Shown here one piece after another: positions 57,244 through 64,000 of a DNA stretch of 64,000 bases (its first letter is position 1; each line of letters begins with the position of its first letter). Source of the stretch: Actinokineospora xionganensis. Its GTDB lineage: Bacteria; Actinomycetota; Actinomycetes; Mycobacteriales; Pseudonocardiaceae. The DNA is taken from contig NZ_JABVED010000002.1 of the NCBI RefSeq assembly GCF_014323725.1, positions 186,001 through 250,000 on the forward strand. The letters run 5' to 3'. The position numbers and the translations under genes were made by a program. The notes beneath the pieces are model-generated. The model was not told where the DNA came from. It saw only the letters and a program-made list of their open reading frames with translations, and made no database searches.

Positions 57244-58241
57244 TCGGGGACCGCTTTCACGAAGCGGTCGTCGAGCAGGCCGTCAAGGATCGGGCGGTCC
57301 TTGACCAGGCCGGTGTCGACCATGAAGTCGACGATCTTGCCTGCCTGGAAGTTCAGGTGCGATGGCGTGGTTCCCGGCGTGAACGCGTCGAGGTTCTGCT
57401 TTCGGGTGAAGATCGTGGTGCCCGCGTCGTAGGAGCGGTACTCGTCGGCGGTGACCCCGCCGCGCTTGGCCATGATGTCGGTGGCCGCGCCCTTGTTGTC
57501 CCTGATCCACTTCACCGTCTCGAACCAGGTGTTCACCAGGGCCTGGACCTCGGCGGGGTGGTCCTTGACGAACTCGGCGGTGAACACCAGGTGGTCCGGG
57601 ATCGCGCCGGGGAACTCGGCGGAGGTGGCGACGGCCCGGCTTCCCGGGCGTTCGAGCGCCACGCTGGTGAAGGGCGCGAACGCCCCGACCGCGTCGACCT
57701 GGCCCGCGGCGAACGCGGCGGCGGCGGCGTCGGTGGCCAGCGGCACCAGTTGGATGTCCTTCTCGGTCAGCTTCGCCTCGGCCAGCGCGAGGAGCAGCAG
57801 GTAGTGGTCGACGGTGCCCTGCTCCACGGCGACCTTCTTGCCGCGGAGATCGCTGACGCTGACGATTCCCTCCGCGGCGATGATCTTGTCGTTGCCGGTG
57901 GAGTTGTCGTTGACCAAGACGATCTTCTGCTGGGCGCCGCCACTGACCGAGGCCAGCGTGTCGTTGAGGGTCTGGCTGTTGGCGTCGATCGCGCCGGTCG
58001 CCAGGGCGTTGAGGCTGTCGGTGTAGCTGTCGAAGTACTTCAACTCGACGTTCACGCCGTTCTTGGCGAAGATCCCCTGCTCCTGCGCGACCTGCCACGG
58101 GAACCAGCCCGGCCACGCGCTGAAGCCGAGCGTCACCTTCGTTCCCGACTCGGCGGCTTGCGACGTGCAGGCCGTCGCGCCTGAAACTGTTAACAGGCAC
58201 ACGACAGCGGCGATCAGCCTGCTGACCGAACTGGGCTTCAC
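57240..58241 (-). CDS. ABC transporter substrate-binding lipoprotein, nitrate/sulfonate/taurine type
   Basis: 333 aa. Lipoprotein signal ending GATAC (Cys near 25), then NMT1/SsuA-type fold: VTLGFSAWPGWFPWQVAQEQGIF, GAIDANSQTLNDTLA, LRGKKVAVEQGTVDHYLLLLAL. GTG at 58241 with GGAG 6 nt upstream. Its stop codon TGA (57240-57242, minus strand) lies inside the terminal TGTCAA of the TnpB element, so the natural C-terminus or stop was probably replaced on insertion. Most of the fold appears complete. Confidence 0.9.
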   Translation of the reverse strand: MKPSSVSRLIAAVVCLLTVSGATACTSQAAESGTKVTLGFSAWPGWFPWQVAQEQGIFAKNGVNVELKYFDSYTDSLNALATGAIDANSQTLNDTLASVSGGAQQKIVLVNDNSTGNDKIIAAEGIVSVSDLRGKKVAVEQGTVDHYLLLLALAEAKLTEKDIQLVPLATDAAAAAFAAGQVDAVGAFAPFTSVALERPGSRAVATSAEFPGAIPDHLVFTAEFVKDHPAEVQALVNTWFETVKWIRDNKGAATDIMAKRGGVTADEYRSYDAGTTIFTRKQNLDAFTPGTTPSHLNFQAGKIVDFMVDTGLVKDRPILDGLLDDRFVKAVPD

Positions 58242-58560
58242 TGCGTACTCCAGGGAGAGGCGAACGGGTCGGCTATCGAGCCGGGAAATGCGGGAGCTCG
58301 CCCTGGGAAAAAATGGGAATACGTTTGTCCACAGTAGAGTCGACGCCGGACTCCGTCATCAAACTCCCCCATCCCGCGGTGAACCCCAACGGGGCAAACC
58401 CTAACGGGGTACGACGAGGGCGACTAGAGAGCCACCAGTGGATCTCACCCGATCGGACTATCGGCGCTAAAGCATGTCACTATGCGCAATTGTGCGGCTA
58501 TTAGCGGAAATAAGCCGCGACGCCGAAAAAGTGGTCTGGATTACATTCCATACCCGACGT
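58242..58560. other. 319-bp gap without a gene, locally A+T-rich
   Basis: I see no credible coding region. The half next to 58561 is visibly lower in G+C than its surroundings. It holds two AACGGGG direct copies (near 58384 and 58404) and a hairpin (58495-58517). It should contain the promoter of the binding-protein gene. Confidence 0.5.
58495..58517 (-). terminator. Hairpin after the T7SS-substrate-like operon
   Basis: On the minus strand, CGGCTTATT pairs with AATAGCCG with one bulged T and a short loop, 43 nt past the stop at 58561. Likely terminator of the four-gene operon. Confidence 0.45.
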
Positions 58561-59004
58561 TCAGGGGTTGCGCGCCGACTCGTTCCGCCTTCTACGAATT
58601 ACCGTATAGAGAATGGGAAGGGACACGAGCGCGGCCGCCCCGGTGGAGAACGCGGGACTGCGGGTGATGATCCGCAGCTCGGCGGCCCAGCCGGTCCACA
58701 CGGTCAGCCCGCCGAGACACTTGATCACCGCGCCGCCGCCGAACCAGGGCTCGAGTTCGGTCACCTCGCCGAGCGCGCCCTTGCGCGAACCGATGTGGAC
58801 CGCGGTCTCGGGTCCGCCGTCCGCGGTCACCGTGCAGCCGCGCGAGCTCGCCTTGCGCTGCACCACGATCGTGCCGCCGGTCCACTGGTAGATCGCCGGG
58901 TCGCGGACGGTGCCGGAGACGTACGTGCCGCTGAAGGCGCCAACGGAGTAGACGGCCGCGTACAGCACGAGCAGCAGCCCGGCCAGCGTCAGTGCCCGCT
59001 TCAC
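58561..59004 (-). CDS. Two-helix membrane protein of the T7SS-substrate-like operon
   Basis: 147 aa. Helices at about 4-25 and near 118-137, with an extracytoplasmic part of about 90 residues between them containing two Cys, and a basic C-terminal RRRR tail. Family not recognised. Last gene of the operon; overlaps its upstream neighbour by 4 bp. The layout would suit a membrane receptor or immunity-type partner, but that is conjecture. Confidence 0.65.
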   Translation of the reverse strand: MKRALTLAGLLLVLYAAVYSVGAFSGTYVSGTVRDPAIYQWTGGTIVVQRKASSRGCTVTADGGPETAVHIGSRKGALGEVTELEPWFGGGAVIKCLGGLTVWTGWAAELRIITRSPAFSTGAAALVSLPILYTVIRRRRNESARNP

Positions 59005-59444
59005 CAGGCGTCTTCGCGGAGCACGATGCCCTCATCGCCCTCATCGCCGTCATCCGGACGACCGGACCGCGAGCTGCCCGCCTCGATGACCTCGTCGACG
59101 GAGTGGCCTTCCTCCAGCAACGTGTAGGCCTGCCGCAGCTGCGGCAGGCCGGCCTCCAGCGCCTCGCGCACCCCCGGCTCCCCCGCCGCCCGACCGCTGG
59201 TGATGTCGCGCCAGGTCAGGTCGCCCGCGTCGATCCGGGCCTGCAACTCGCGCAGCGCCTTGGGCGCGTCGGCGCCGCGGGCGTGCTCGGAGATGGCCTC
59301 GATGTCGGCATCGGTGAGACCGTCCGGCGGCTTGTCCGCGAACTGCTTCTCGACACTGGCCAAGGTCGCGTCGAGCGTCGCCAGCGCGACGTCGAGACTC
59401 GCCTCGGCCTCGCGGAGCCGGACGCTCTTCCAGTCGTCGTTCAT
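59001..59444 (-). CDS. Small helical hypothetical protein of the T7SS-substrate-like operon
   Basis: 147 aa, acidic, soluble, helical: SVRLREAEASLDVALATLDATLASVEKQFAD then TDADIEAISEHARGADAPKALRELQARI. No recognised domain. Overlaps the genes on both sides by 4 bp, so it is made in step with them; may be a chaperone or partner of the WXG-like protein. Confidence 0.65.
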   Translation of the reverse strand: MNDDWKSVRLREAEASLDVALATLDATLASVEKQFADKPPDGLTDADIEAISEHARGADAPKALRELQARIDAGDLTWRDITSGRAAGEPGVREALEAGLPQLRQAYTLLEEGHSVDEVIEAGSSRSGRPDDGDEGDEGIVLREDAW

Positions 59445-60358
59445 CGCGTTCCTCCGGTGGGCTGCGGTGCGCCCTGGCGGTTCTGGGTCGATGGGTCCGG
59501 ACGGTTCGCCTCCGCCCGGTCGTCCTTGTACTGGCCGTAGTGCTCGTAGCCCTTGTAGCCGTTCTTGGCCGCGCCGACCCCGCCCTTGCCGACATCCTTC
59601 GCGCCCGCACTGACCGAGGCCGCGCCGTCGCTGATGTCGCCCTTGGCGTCGGAGACGTCGTTGGCCGAGTTGATGGCGTCGTTCAGGTTACGGACGTCTT
59701 TGATCTTCATCAAAGCCGAGCCGAGGTCGCGTACGCCGCTGACGACGGTCTGGCAGCCCTGGATGATCTGCTCGATGCCGCGGATGATCTGCATGACCGC
59801 GTTGTAGATCTCGATCGCGTCGATGACCATCTTGACCGCGCGCGCCCACCCGACGACCGGGATCGGGATCAGCGCGATCGCCTCGATCAGCTTGTTGACC
59901 AGCTTCTTGATCAGCTTGAGAGCGAGGTCGCAGGCCTTCTTCGAGGCCTCGGCGACCTTCTCGAACGCGGTGCCGACCAGCTTGGCGGCCTGGGCGTCGG
60001 CCTCGATGCCGACCGTCCACACAGTACGGATCAGCAGCTCGAACTTCTGCGCGGCCTCGCCGTCCCAGTGCGGGTCGAGCTCGTCGAGACCGGTGTTGAG
60101 GTTGTCGCGGACCGACTGCAGGGCCCCGGAGATGTTCTCCCACTGCTTGCCGGTGGCGGAGATCTTCTCGAAGTCGCCGGTGATCGGCGTGATGATCGAG
60201 CTGACCAGGTCGTCGCCGACGACCTGCTCCCAGATCCAGTTGACGACCTGGACCTGCGCGCCCGCGTCCCGGATCGCGTCCTCGATCTTCAGTCCGCCGT
60301 CGATGGTCTCGGCGTTGTTCAGCGCGGTGGTCGGGTCGACCGAGTCGTCGTAGCTCAT
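59441..60358 (-). CDS. WXG100-like type VII secretion substrate candidate
   Basis: 305 aa. N-terminal helical hairpin of WXG type, with HWDGEAAQKFELL giving the W-x-G turn, then a long hydrophobic/amphipathic helical region (KLIKKLVNKLIEAIALIPIPVVGW... DAIEIYNAVMQIIRGIEQIIQG) and a Gly/Ser-rich polar tail. Resembles long WXG/LXG-like secreted proteins of actinobacteria. No enzymatic toxin domain is visible. Second gene of a four-gene operon; no ESX core genes (eccC, eccD) lie in the window. Confidence 0.7.
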   Translation of the reverse strand: MSYDDSVDPTTALNNAETIDGGLKIEDAIRDAGAQVQVVNWIWEQVVGDDLVSSIITPITGDFEKISATGKQWENISGALQSVRDNLNTGLDELDPHWDGEAAQKFELLIRTVWTVGIEADAQAAKLVGTAFEKVAEASKKACDLALKLIKKLVNKLIEAIALIPIPVVGWARAVKMVIDAIEIYNAVMQIIRGIEQIIQGCQTVVSGVRDLGSALMKIKDVRNLNDAINSANDVSDAKGDISDGAASVSAGAKDVGKGGVGAAKNGYKGYEHYGQYKDDRAEANRPDPSTQNRQGAPQPTGGTR

Positions 60359-60708
60359 CGCGCACCCACCGTCGGGACGCCGCTCGCCGCGGCGCTTCGC
60401 TGACCGTCCACTGTGGTCATTCGGCCGCAGGAAGTCCGGTCGGCCGTCTCATAGGCGTCGGCAGCGCCTTCCAGGGAAGTCTTGACGTTGCCGAGCTTCT
60501 CGTTGGCGAACTGGAGGGTCTCGCCATAGAGGTCGACGACGCCGTCGACCACCGGAACGAGCAGGCTCAGCAGGCCGGTGAAGCCACTGGTGTCGCCACC
60601 CTTGCTCCGGGCGTGGTCCTCGATCGTCTTGAAGTGGCCCGCGTTGCGGTCGAGCAGACCCGCGTAGCCGCGCAGCTCCTCCGGCTCGACCCTGAACTGT
60701 TCGCCCAT
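60355..60708 (-). CDS. EspC/DUF2580-like type VII secretion target
   Basis: 117 aa. FRVEPEELRGYAGLLDRNAGHFKTIEDHA, then GLLSLLVPVVDGVVDLYGETLQFANEKLGNVKTSLEGAADAYETAD: the helical hairpin of EspC-type (DUF2580) proteins, with YETAD near the end as secretion-signal-like YxxxD (here Y-E-T-A-D). ATG at 60708 with AGGAG 8 nt upstream. First gene of the operon; probably forms a dimer with the next protein. Confidence 0.78.
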   Translation of the reverse strand: MGEQFRVEPEELRGYAGLLDRNAGHFKTIEDHARSKGGDTSGFTGLLSLLVPVVDGVVDLYGETLQFANEKLGNVKTSLEGAADAYETADRTSCGRMTTVDGQRSAAASGVPTVGAR

Positions 60709-60800
60709 CGGTGGTGCTCCTGACGTGTCCCGCGCTCGGCGTGTGTCCCAGGGTTGACGGCCGCCTCGCGACGTCGGTTCCCACCGGGTGTCAGGGCTTT

Positions 60801-61916
60801 TCAGTTGCGAATTGGCGGGAGACTGTCCTCATGCCACTCGCCGGTGGCCAGGAAGTGCCGCAGGAACTCCTGGTACGGCTCGATGTCGAGCCCCTGGGCC
60901 GCCACCCACGCGTCGTCGTAGTAGGTGTGCGAGTAGCGCTCGCCGCCGTCGCACAGCAGCGTCACCACACTGCCGGACATCCCGGCGGCGCGGAGTTCGG
61001 CGATGATCTGGAACGCGCCCCACAGGTTCGTGCCGGTCGAGCCGCCCGCACGGCGTCCGATCAGCTCCTCGACGACCCGGATGACCGCGATCGACGCCGC
61101 GTCCGGCACCTTGATCATGCGGTCGATGACCTGGCCGAGGAACGACGGCTCGACCCGCGGCCTGCCGATGCCCTCGATGCGCGAGCCGCGGCTGCCGGTC
61201 AGGTCCGGCTCGGTGTCGCGCCAGGCGTCGAAGAACACCGAGTTCTCCGGGTCGACGACGGCCAGCCGGGTGTCCAGGGCGCGGTAGCGGATGTAGCGGC
61301 CGATGGTCGCGCTGGTGCCGCCGGTGCCCGCGCCGACCACCACCCACGCCGGCTCCGGGTTCGGCTCCTTCGACATCTGCTCGAAGACCGACTCGGCGAT
61401 GTTGTTGTTGCCCCGCCAGTCGGTCGCTCGCTCGGCGTGGGTGAACTGGTCGATGTAGTGCCCGCCGAGTTCGTCGGCGAGCTTGCGCGACTCGGCGTAG
61501 ATCTGGCCGGGCTCGTCGACGAAGTGGCAGCGCCCGCCCTGGCGCTCGATCAGCGCGATCTTCTCCGGGCTGGTCGTGCGCGGCATGACGGCGATGAACG
61601 GCAGGCCCAGCATCCGGGCGAAGTACGCCTCCGACACAGCGGTCGACCCCGAGGAGGCCTCGATGACCGGGGTGCCGTCGACGATCCAGCCGTTGCACAG
61701 CGCGTAGAGGAACAGCGAGCGGGCCAGGCGGTGCTTGAGCGATCCGGTCGGGTGGGTCGACTCGTCCTTGAGGTAGAGCTGGACGTTCCACTCCAGCGGC
61801 AGCGGGAACGGCAGCAGGTGCGTGTCGGCGCTGCGGTTCGCGTCGGCCTCGATGATCTTGATGGACCGGCAGACCCAGTCACGCGTCTTGGCGCTGCAGC
61901 GGTCGACCGCGGTCAT
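60801..61916 (-). CDS. cds1: PLP-dependent cysteine desulfhydrase, Cds1-like
   Basis: 371 aa, cysteine-synthase/beta family fold-type II. PLP lysine in [13 protein letters not shown], phosphate-binding [11 protein letters not shown] and [14 protein letters not shown]. Resembles M. tuberculosis Cds1 (Rv3684), which breaks L-cysteine down to H2S, pyruvate and ammonia. Ends an operon headed by an Lrp regulator, which fits cysteine detoxification. Overlaps the DUF1304 gene by 4 bp. A biosynthetic cysteine synthase role is less likely given the internal [14 protein letters not shown] segment and context. Confidence 0.85.
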   Translation of the reverse strand: MTAVDRCSAKTRDWVCRSIKIIEADANRSADTHLLPFPLPLEWNVQLYLKDESTHPTGSLKHRLARSLFLYALCNGWIVDGTPVIEASSGSTAVSEAYFARMLGLPFIAVMPRTTSPEKIALIERQGGRCHFVDEPGQIYAESRKLADELGGHYIDQFTHAERATDWRGNNNIAESVFEQMSKEPNPEPAWVVVGAGTGGTSATIGRYIRYRALDTRLAVVDPENSVFFDAWRDTEPDLTGSRGSRIEGIGRPRVEPSFLGQVIDRMIKVPDAASIAVIRVVEELIGRRAGGSTGTNLWGAFQIIAELRAAGMSGSVVTLLCDGGERYSHTYYDDAWVAAQGLDIEPYQEFLRHFLATGEWHEDSLPPIRN

Positions 61917-62278
61917 CGCGCGAGCAGGACGAGCACCAGCGCGATGAGCGCGGGCACCGTCTGGACGTACAGGATGCGCAGCGACACCGTGGCGGCGCCG
62001 TAGAGACCGGCGATCATCACACAGACCAGGAAGAACACCTGGAACGACAGCGAGTCCGCGACGAGACCGTAGAAAAGACCGGCGGCCAGGAAGCCGTTGT
62101 AGAGCCCCTGGTTGCCCGCCAGCATGGCGGTCTCCGCGGCGAACTCGTGCGAGGTCCCGAACGTCCTGCGGCCCAGCGAGGTGTTCCAGAGGAACATCTC
62201 CAGCACAAGGATGTAGACGTGGATCAGGCCGACCAGCCCGAGCATGACCTTCGCTGCGGTGTCCATCTCAGTCCTCAT
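61913..62278 (-). CDS. DUF1304 membrane protein
   Basis: 121 aa, four membrane helices. [15 protein letters not shown], then the RRTFG and [13 protein letters not shown] segments that define DUF1304. Function unknown. ATG at 62278, or ATG four codons in. Overlaps DUF4229 by 11 bp and cds1 by 4 bp, within the Lrp-led operon. Confidence 0.88.
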   Translation of the reverse strand: MRTEMDTAAKVMLGLVGLIHVYILVLEMFLWNTSLGRRTFGTSHEFAAETAMLAGNQGLYNGFLAAGLFYGLVADSLSFQVFFLVCVMIAGLYGAATVSLRILYVQTVPALIALVLVLLAR

Positions 62279-62561
62279 CCGGTTCGTCGCCGCGCAGCTC
62301 CGCCCGGAGGCGGTCGCGTTCTGCGTAGCGGTTAGCCAGGCCCGCGGTGACCCGGTCGTTGAGGCGGCGGAACAGCAGCAGGCCCAGCGGGAACCCGACG
62401 ACCACGGCGATGGCCACCGAGACCAGCAGCGGGAGGTCGAACAGCACCAGGATCCCTGTCACGGCGCCGACCAGGGCGATCCGCACGAAGGTGTAGAGAG
62501 CGATGTCGCGCCCAAGGTGCGCGCCGGGCTTGTCCTGCACGGGCTGGACGTTACTCGGCAT
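62268..62561 (-). CDS. DUF4229 small membrane protein
   Basis: 97 aa. Two helices (FVRIALVGAVTGILVLF and LLVSVAIAVVVGFPLGLLLF) followed by a charged tail RRLNDRVTAGLANRYAERDRLRAELRG typical of DUF4229. ATG at 62561 overlaps the lrp gene by 11 bp. Function unknown; found near men genes in other actinobacteria. Confidence 0.85.
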   Translation of the reverse strand: MPSNVQPVQDKPGAHLGRDIALYTFVRIALVGAVTGILVLFDLPLLVSVAIAVVVGFPLGLLLFRRLNDRVTAGLANRYAERDRLRAELRGDEPDED

Positions 62562-63021
62562 GGGCGCTCCGTTCCTCGTCGACGGTGTTGGGCCGTCCCT
62601 CGAACCTGGTGGACAGCACCACGGTCGAGCGGGTGCGCGCAACACCCTTTATCCGGCGCAGCCTGCTCAGCGAGCGCTCCAGGTCGTCCACGGTCGCCAC
62701 CCGCACCTTGACCACGAAGGACTCGTCGCCCGCGACCCGGTAGCAGGACTCGACCTCGTTCAGCTCGGCCAGGGCGTCGGCGACGTCCTCGTCGTCGGCG
62801 GTGTCGGTCGGATGGATGGAGACCAGCGCGGTGACGTCGAGTCCGACGGCCCGCGGGTCGACCATGGCGTGATAGCCGGTGATGACGCCCGCGGTCTCCA
62901 GCTTGCCGACGCGCTCGTGCACGGCCGACGCGGACAGGCCCACCTGCCTGCCGAGATCGGCGTAGGTGACGCGGCCGTTGGTACGCAGGGCCGCGATGAT
63001 TCGGCGATCGACAGTGTCCAC
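62551..63021 (-). CDS. Lrp/AsnC family regulator
   Basis: 156 aa. N-terminal helix-turn-helix (DRRIIAALRTNGRVTYADLGRQVGLSASAVHERVGKLETAGVI) and C-terminal RAM domain (CYRVAGDESFVVKVRV). First gene of lrp-DUF4229-DUF1304-cds1. Lrp members such as DecR/YbaO control cysteine desulfidases in enterobacteria, so a cysteine-responsive role is likely but inferred. GTG at 63021. Confidence 0.9.
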   Translation of the reverse strand: MDTVDRRIIAALRTNGRVTYADLGRQVGLSASAVHERVGKLETAGVITGYHAMVDPRAVGLDVTALVSIHPTDTADDEDVADALAELNEVESCYRVAGDESFVVKVRVATVDDLERSLSRLRRIKGVARTRSTVVLSTRFEGRPNTVDEERSAHAE

Positions 63022-63168
63022 GGCGAAAGCCTACGACGCCGACCGCGCGTGTCCGAACCGGCCGTTTTGTCCCTTACTACCTCTTTACCATCACCCAACC
63101 GTTCGAGTACCCGACGGGCGAGATGCCACGATGATCCCGTTTGGTCGACTATCAAGGAGGCGGCGAAG

Positions 63169-63384
63169 GTGACCGTAGGCCACGTGGGGGAACGCCTGCT
63201 CACCCCCGGAGAAGTGGCGGCCCTGTTCCGGGTCGACCCAAAGACCGTGACCCGGTGGGCCACAGCGGGCCGAATCGGGTCCATCCGTACCCCCGGCGGA
63301 CACCGCCGGTTCCGCGAGACCGAGGTCCAGGCACTGCTGGCCGAGTTGACCACCGAAGCGACGGAGCCCGCGGAGCACGTCTGA
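63169..63384 (+). CDS. bldC: BldC-like MerR-type developmental regulator
   Basis: 71 aa. LLTPGEVAALFRVDPKTVTRWATAGRIGSIRTPGGHRRFRETEVQALL is near-identical in pattern to Streptomyces BldC, a small DNA-binding protein that binds cooperatively to direct repeats and controls the timing of development. GTG at 63169 with AAGGAGG 8 nt upstream. Divergent from the lrp operon across a 147-bp gap that must hold both promoters. Confidence 0.93.
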   Translation: MTVGHVGERLLTPGEVAALFRVDPKTVTRWATAGRIGSIRTPGGHRRFRETEVQALLAELTTEATEPAEHV

Positions 63385-63451
63385 CCTGCGCGTCCCCAAA
63401 ATCCGGACAAACGGGTTAACCTCGTGTTCTAGGCTTTTCGGAGGTGCCTCA

Positions 63452-63637
63452 ATGACTTACCTGCTGGCCGCTGTCGGTGCGATCACCATCGCGGTGCTGA
63501 TGTGGAAGGCCTTCGGCCCGCGCGCGGCCGAAGTCACGTCCACCCGCTCCACGATCGCCCCCGACGACGACCCCGACTTCCTCCGCAAACTCGGCGAGAA
63601 GACCCGCAAGCCCCCCAAAGAAGACCCACCCGCCTAA
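63452..63637 (+). CDS. Small single-helix membrane protein
   Basis: 61 aa. One membrane helix (about 3-19, LLAAVGAITIAVLMWKAF), then a polar tail ending in a KTRKPPKEDPP segment. ATG at 63452 has GGAGG 7 nt upstream. It follows bldC by 67 nt. Its TAA stop (63635-63637) is part of the left arm of the 52-bp inverted repeat. Function unknown. Confidence 0.75.
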   Translation: MTYLLAAVGAITIAVLMWKAFGPRAAEVTSTRSTIAPDDDPDFLRKLGEKTRKPPKEDPPA

Positions 63638-63773
63638 CCCGCGAGTCCAACGGTCAGAACAACGAGTCCAACGTTCAGAACATCATCACCAACGTCATGT
63701 TGGGCGGCGGACCTGCGCCGTTGATGTTCTGAACGTTGGACTCGTTGTTCTGACCGTTGGACTCGCGGGTTAG
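63634..63773. repeat. 52-bp perfect inverted repeat between convergent genes
   Basis: Arms at 63634-63685 and 63722-63773 are exact reverse complements, separated by 36 nt. Each arm starts CTAACCCGCGAGTCCAACGG and contains two 21-bp units CGAGTCCAACG(G/T)TCAGAACA. The stop codons of both convergent genes (TAA on each strand) lie in the outer ends of the arms. It probably works as a bidirectional terminator, and belongs to the repeat family at 42.9 kb. Confidence 0.9.
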
Positions 63774-64000
63774 CGGGGGAAGTCGTCGGCTACGGTGGCG
63801 GCCATTTCCAGGAGGGCCAGGCGGGTTTCGGGGGCCAGGCGGTCCAGTTCGATCTCCGCGCCCTCTTCCAGGTGCGGGTCGAACGGGATGCGGCACACCG
63901 CGCGGCAGCGGGACCCGAAGTGCTGGGCCAGCTTGTCGAGGTCGACCGAACCGGACTTCGGGCGCACCGAGTTGATCACCGCGACGGAGCGGGAGACCAG
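63770..64000 (-). CDS. MinD/ParA-like ATPase, C-terminal fragment (runs off the window)
   Basis: Last ~76 codons of a gene that continues beyond 64000. The visible part reads SVAVINSVRPKSGSVDLDKL, then CRAVCRIPFDPHLEEGAEIELDRLAPETRLALLEMAATVADDF, the usual end of actinobacterial MinD/ParA-like proteins, some of which are linked to type VII secretion. The ATP-binding part is outside the window, so this is a moderate call. Its TAA stop is within the right arm of the inverted repeat. Confidence 0.65.
   Translation of the reverse strand: MVSRSVAVINSVRPKSGSVDLDKLAQHFGSRCRAVCRIPFDPHLEEGAEIELDRLAPETRLALLEMAATVADDFPR

Noticed and set aside
57240-58241. Binding protein as a pseudogene broken by the TnpB element
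   Set aside because: The fold appears nearly full length for the family; only the last residues and stop are affected, so it is kept as a gene with an altered end.

Overview
The window is high-GC DNA with GTG and TTG starts, dense 4-bp ATGA/GTGA gene overlaps, roadblock conservons, XRE-DUF397 pairs, a BldC homologue and a menaquinone-only quinone pathway. This points to a filamentous actinomycete, most likely of the order Pseudonocardiales; the genus cannot be fixed from the sequence alone. The core is a respiratory block. A complete 14-gene complex I operon (nuoA-N, about 16 kb, minus strand) is flanked by a polyprenyl diphosphate synthase (4.9-5.9 kb) and a MenJ-type menaquinone reductase (23.3-24.6 kb). 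Five more menaquinone genes follow: menG (28.1 kb), menD (41-42.7 kb), menB (44.4 kb), menE (46.2 kb) and menA (49.4 kb). The order mannosyltransferase - menG - menJ - polyprenyl synthase recalls the Mycobacterium tuberculosis Rv0557-Rv0562 neighbourhood.

Region by region. 0-4.8 kb: an OmpATb/ArfA-like protein (BON + OmpA) with two membrane-anchored proteins carrying C-terminal sunset-type repeats. 4.9-24.6 kb: quinone side-chain synthesis, complex I and menJ. 24.6-28.1 kb: an IS605-family TnpB element and three tandem DUF4328 membrane proteins. 28.1-32.1 kb: menG, two glycosyltransferases and an inositol-phosphatase-family enzyme. 32.2-36.1 kb: an iron-siderophore ABC importer behind an iron box. 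36.1-39.8 kb: the phenylacetyl-CoA epoxidase operon paaABCDE. 39.8-50.3 kb: men genes interleaved with an arylamine N-acetyltransferase, an XRE/DUF397 pair and a small XRE/DUF2975 operon. 50.3-58.2 kb: a roadblock conservon (cvnABCD) translationally coupled to an ABC importer, split by a second TnpB element. 58.6-60.7 kb: an orphan type VII-secretion-substrate-like operon. 60.8-63.0 kb: an Lrp regulator operon with a Cds1-like cysteine desulfhydrase. 63.2-64 kb: bldC, a small membrane protein and the end of a MinD/ParA-like gene.

Most striking non-coding signals: two operators matching the Rex (NADH/NAD+ sensor) consensus upstream of nuoA and a weaker one in the menJ leader; a 19-bp iron box in front of the siderophore importer; a 21-bp repeat family placed in transcript orientation immediately after stop codons at 42.9 and 63.6 kb, including a 52-bp perfect inverted repeat that contains the stop codons of two convergent genes; and two TnpB elements whose right ends (omega-RNA region) keep the same hairpin, one of which supplies the stop codon of the ABC substrate-binding protein. 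No tRNA, rRNA or CRISPR array was seen.
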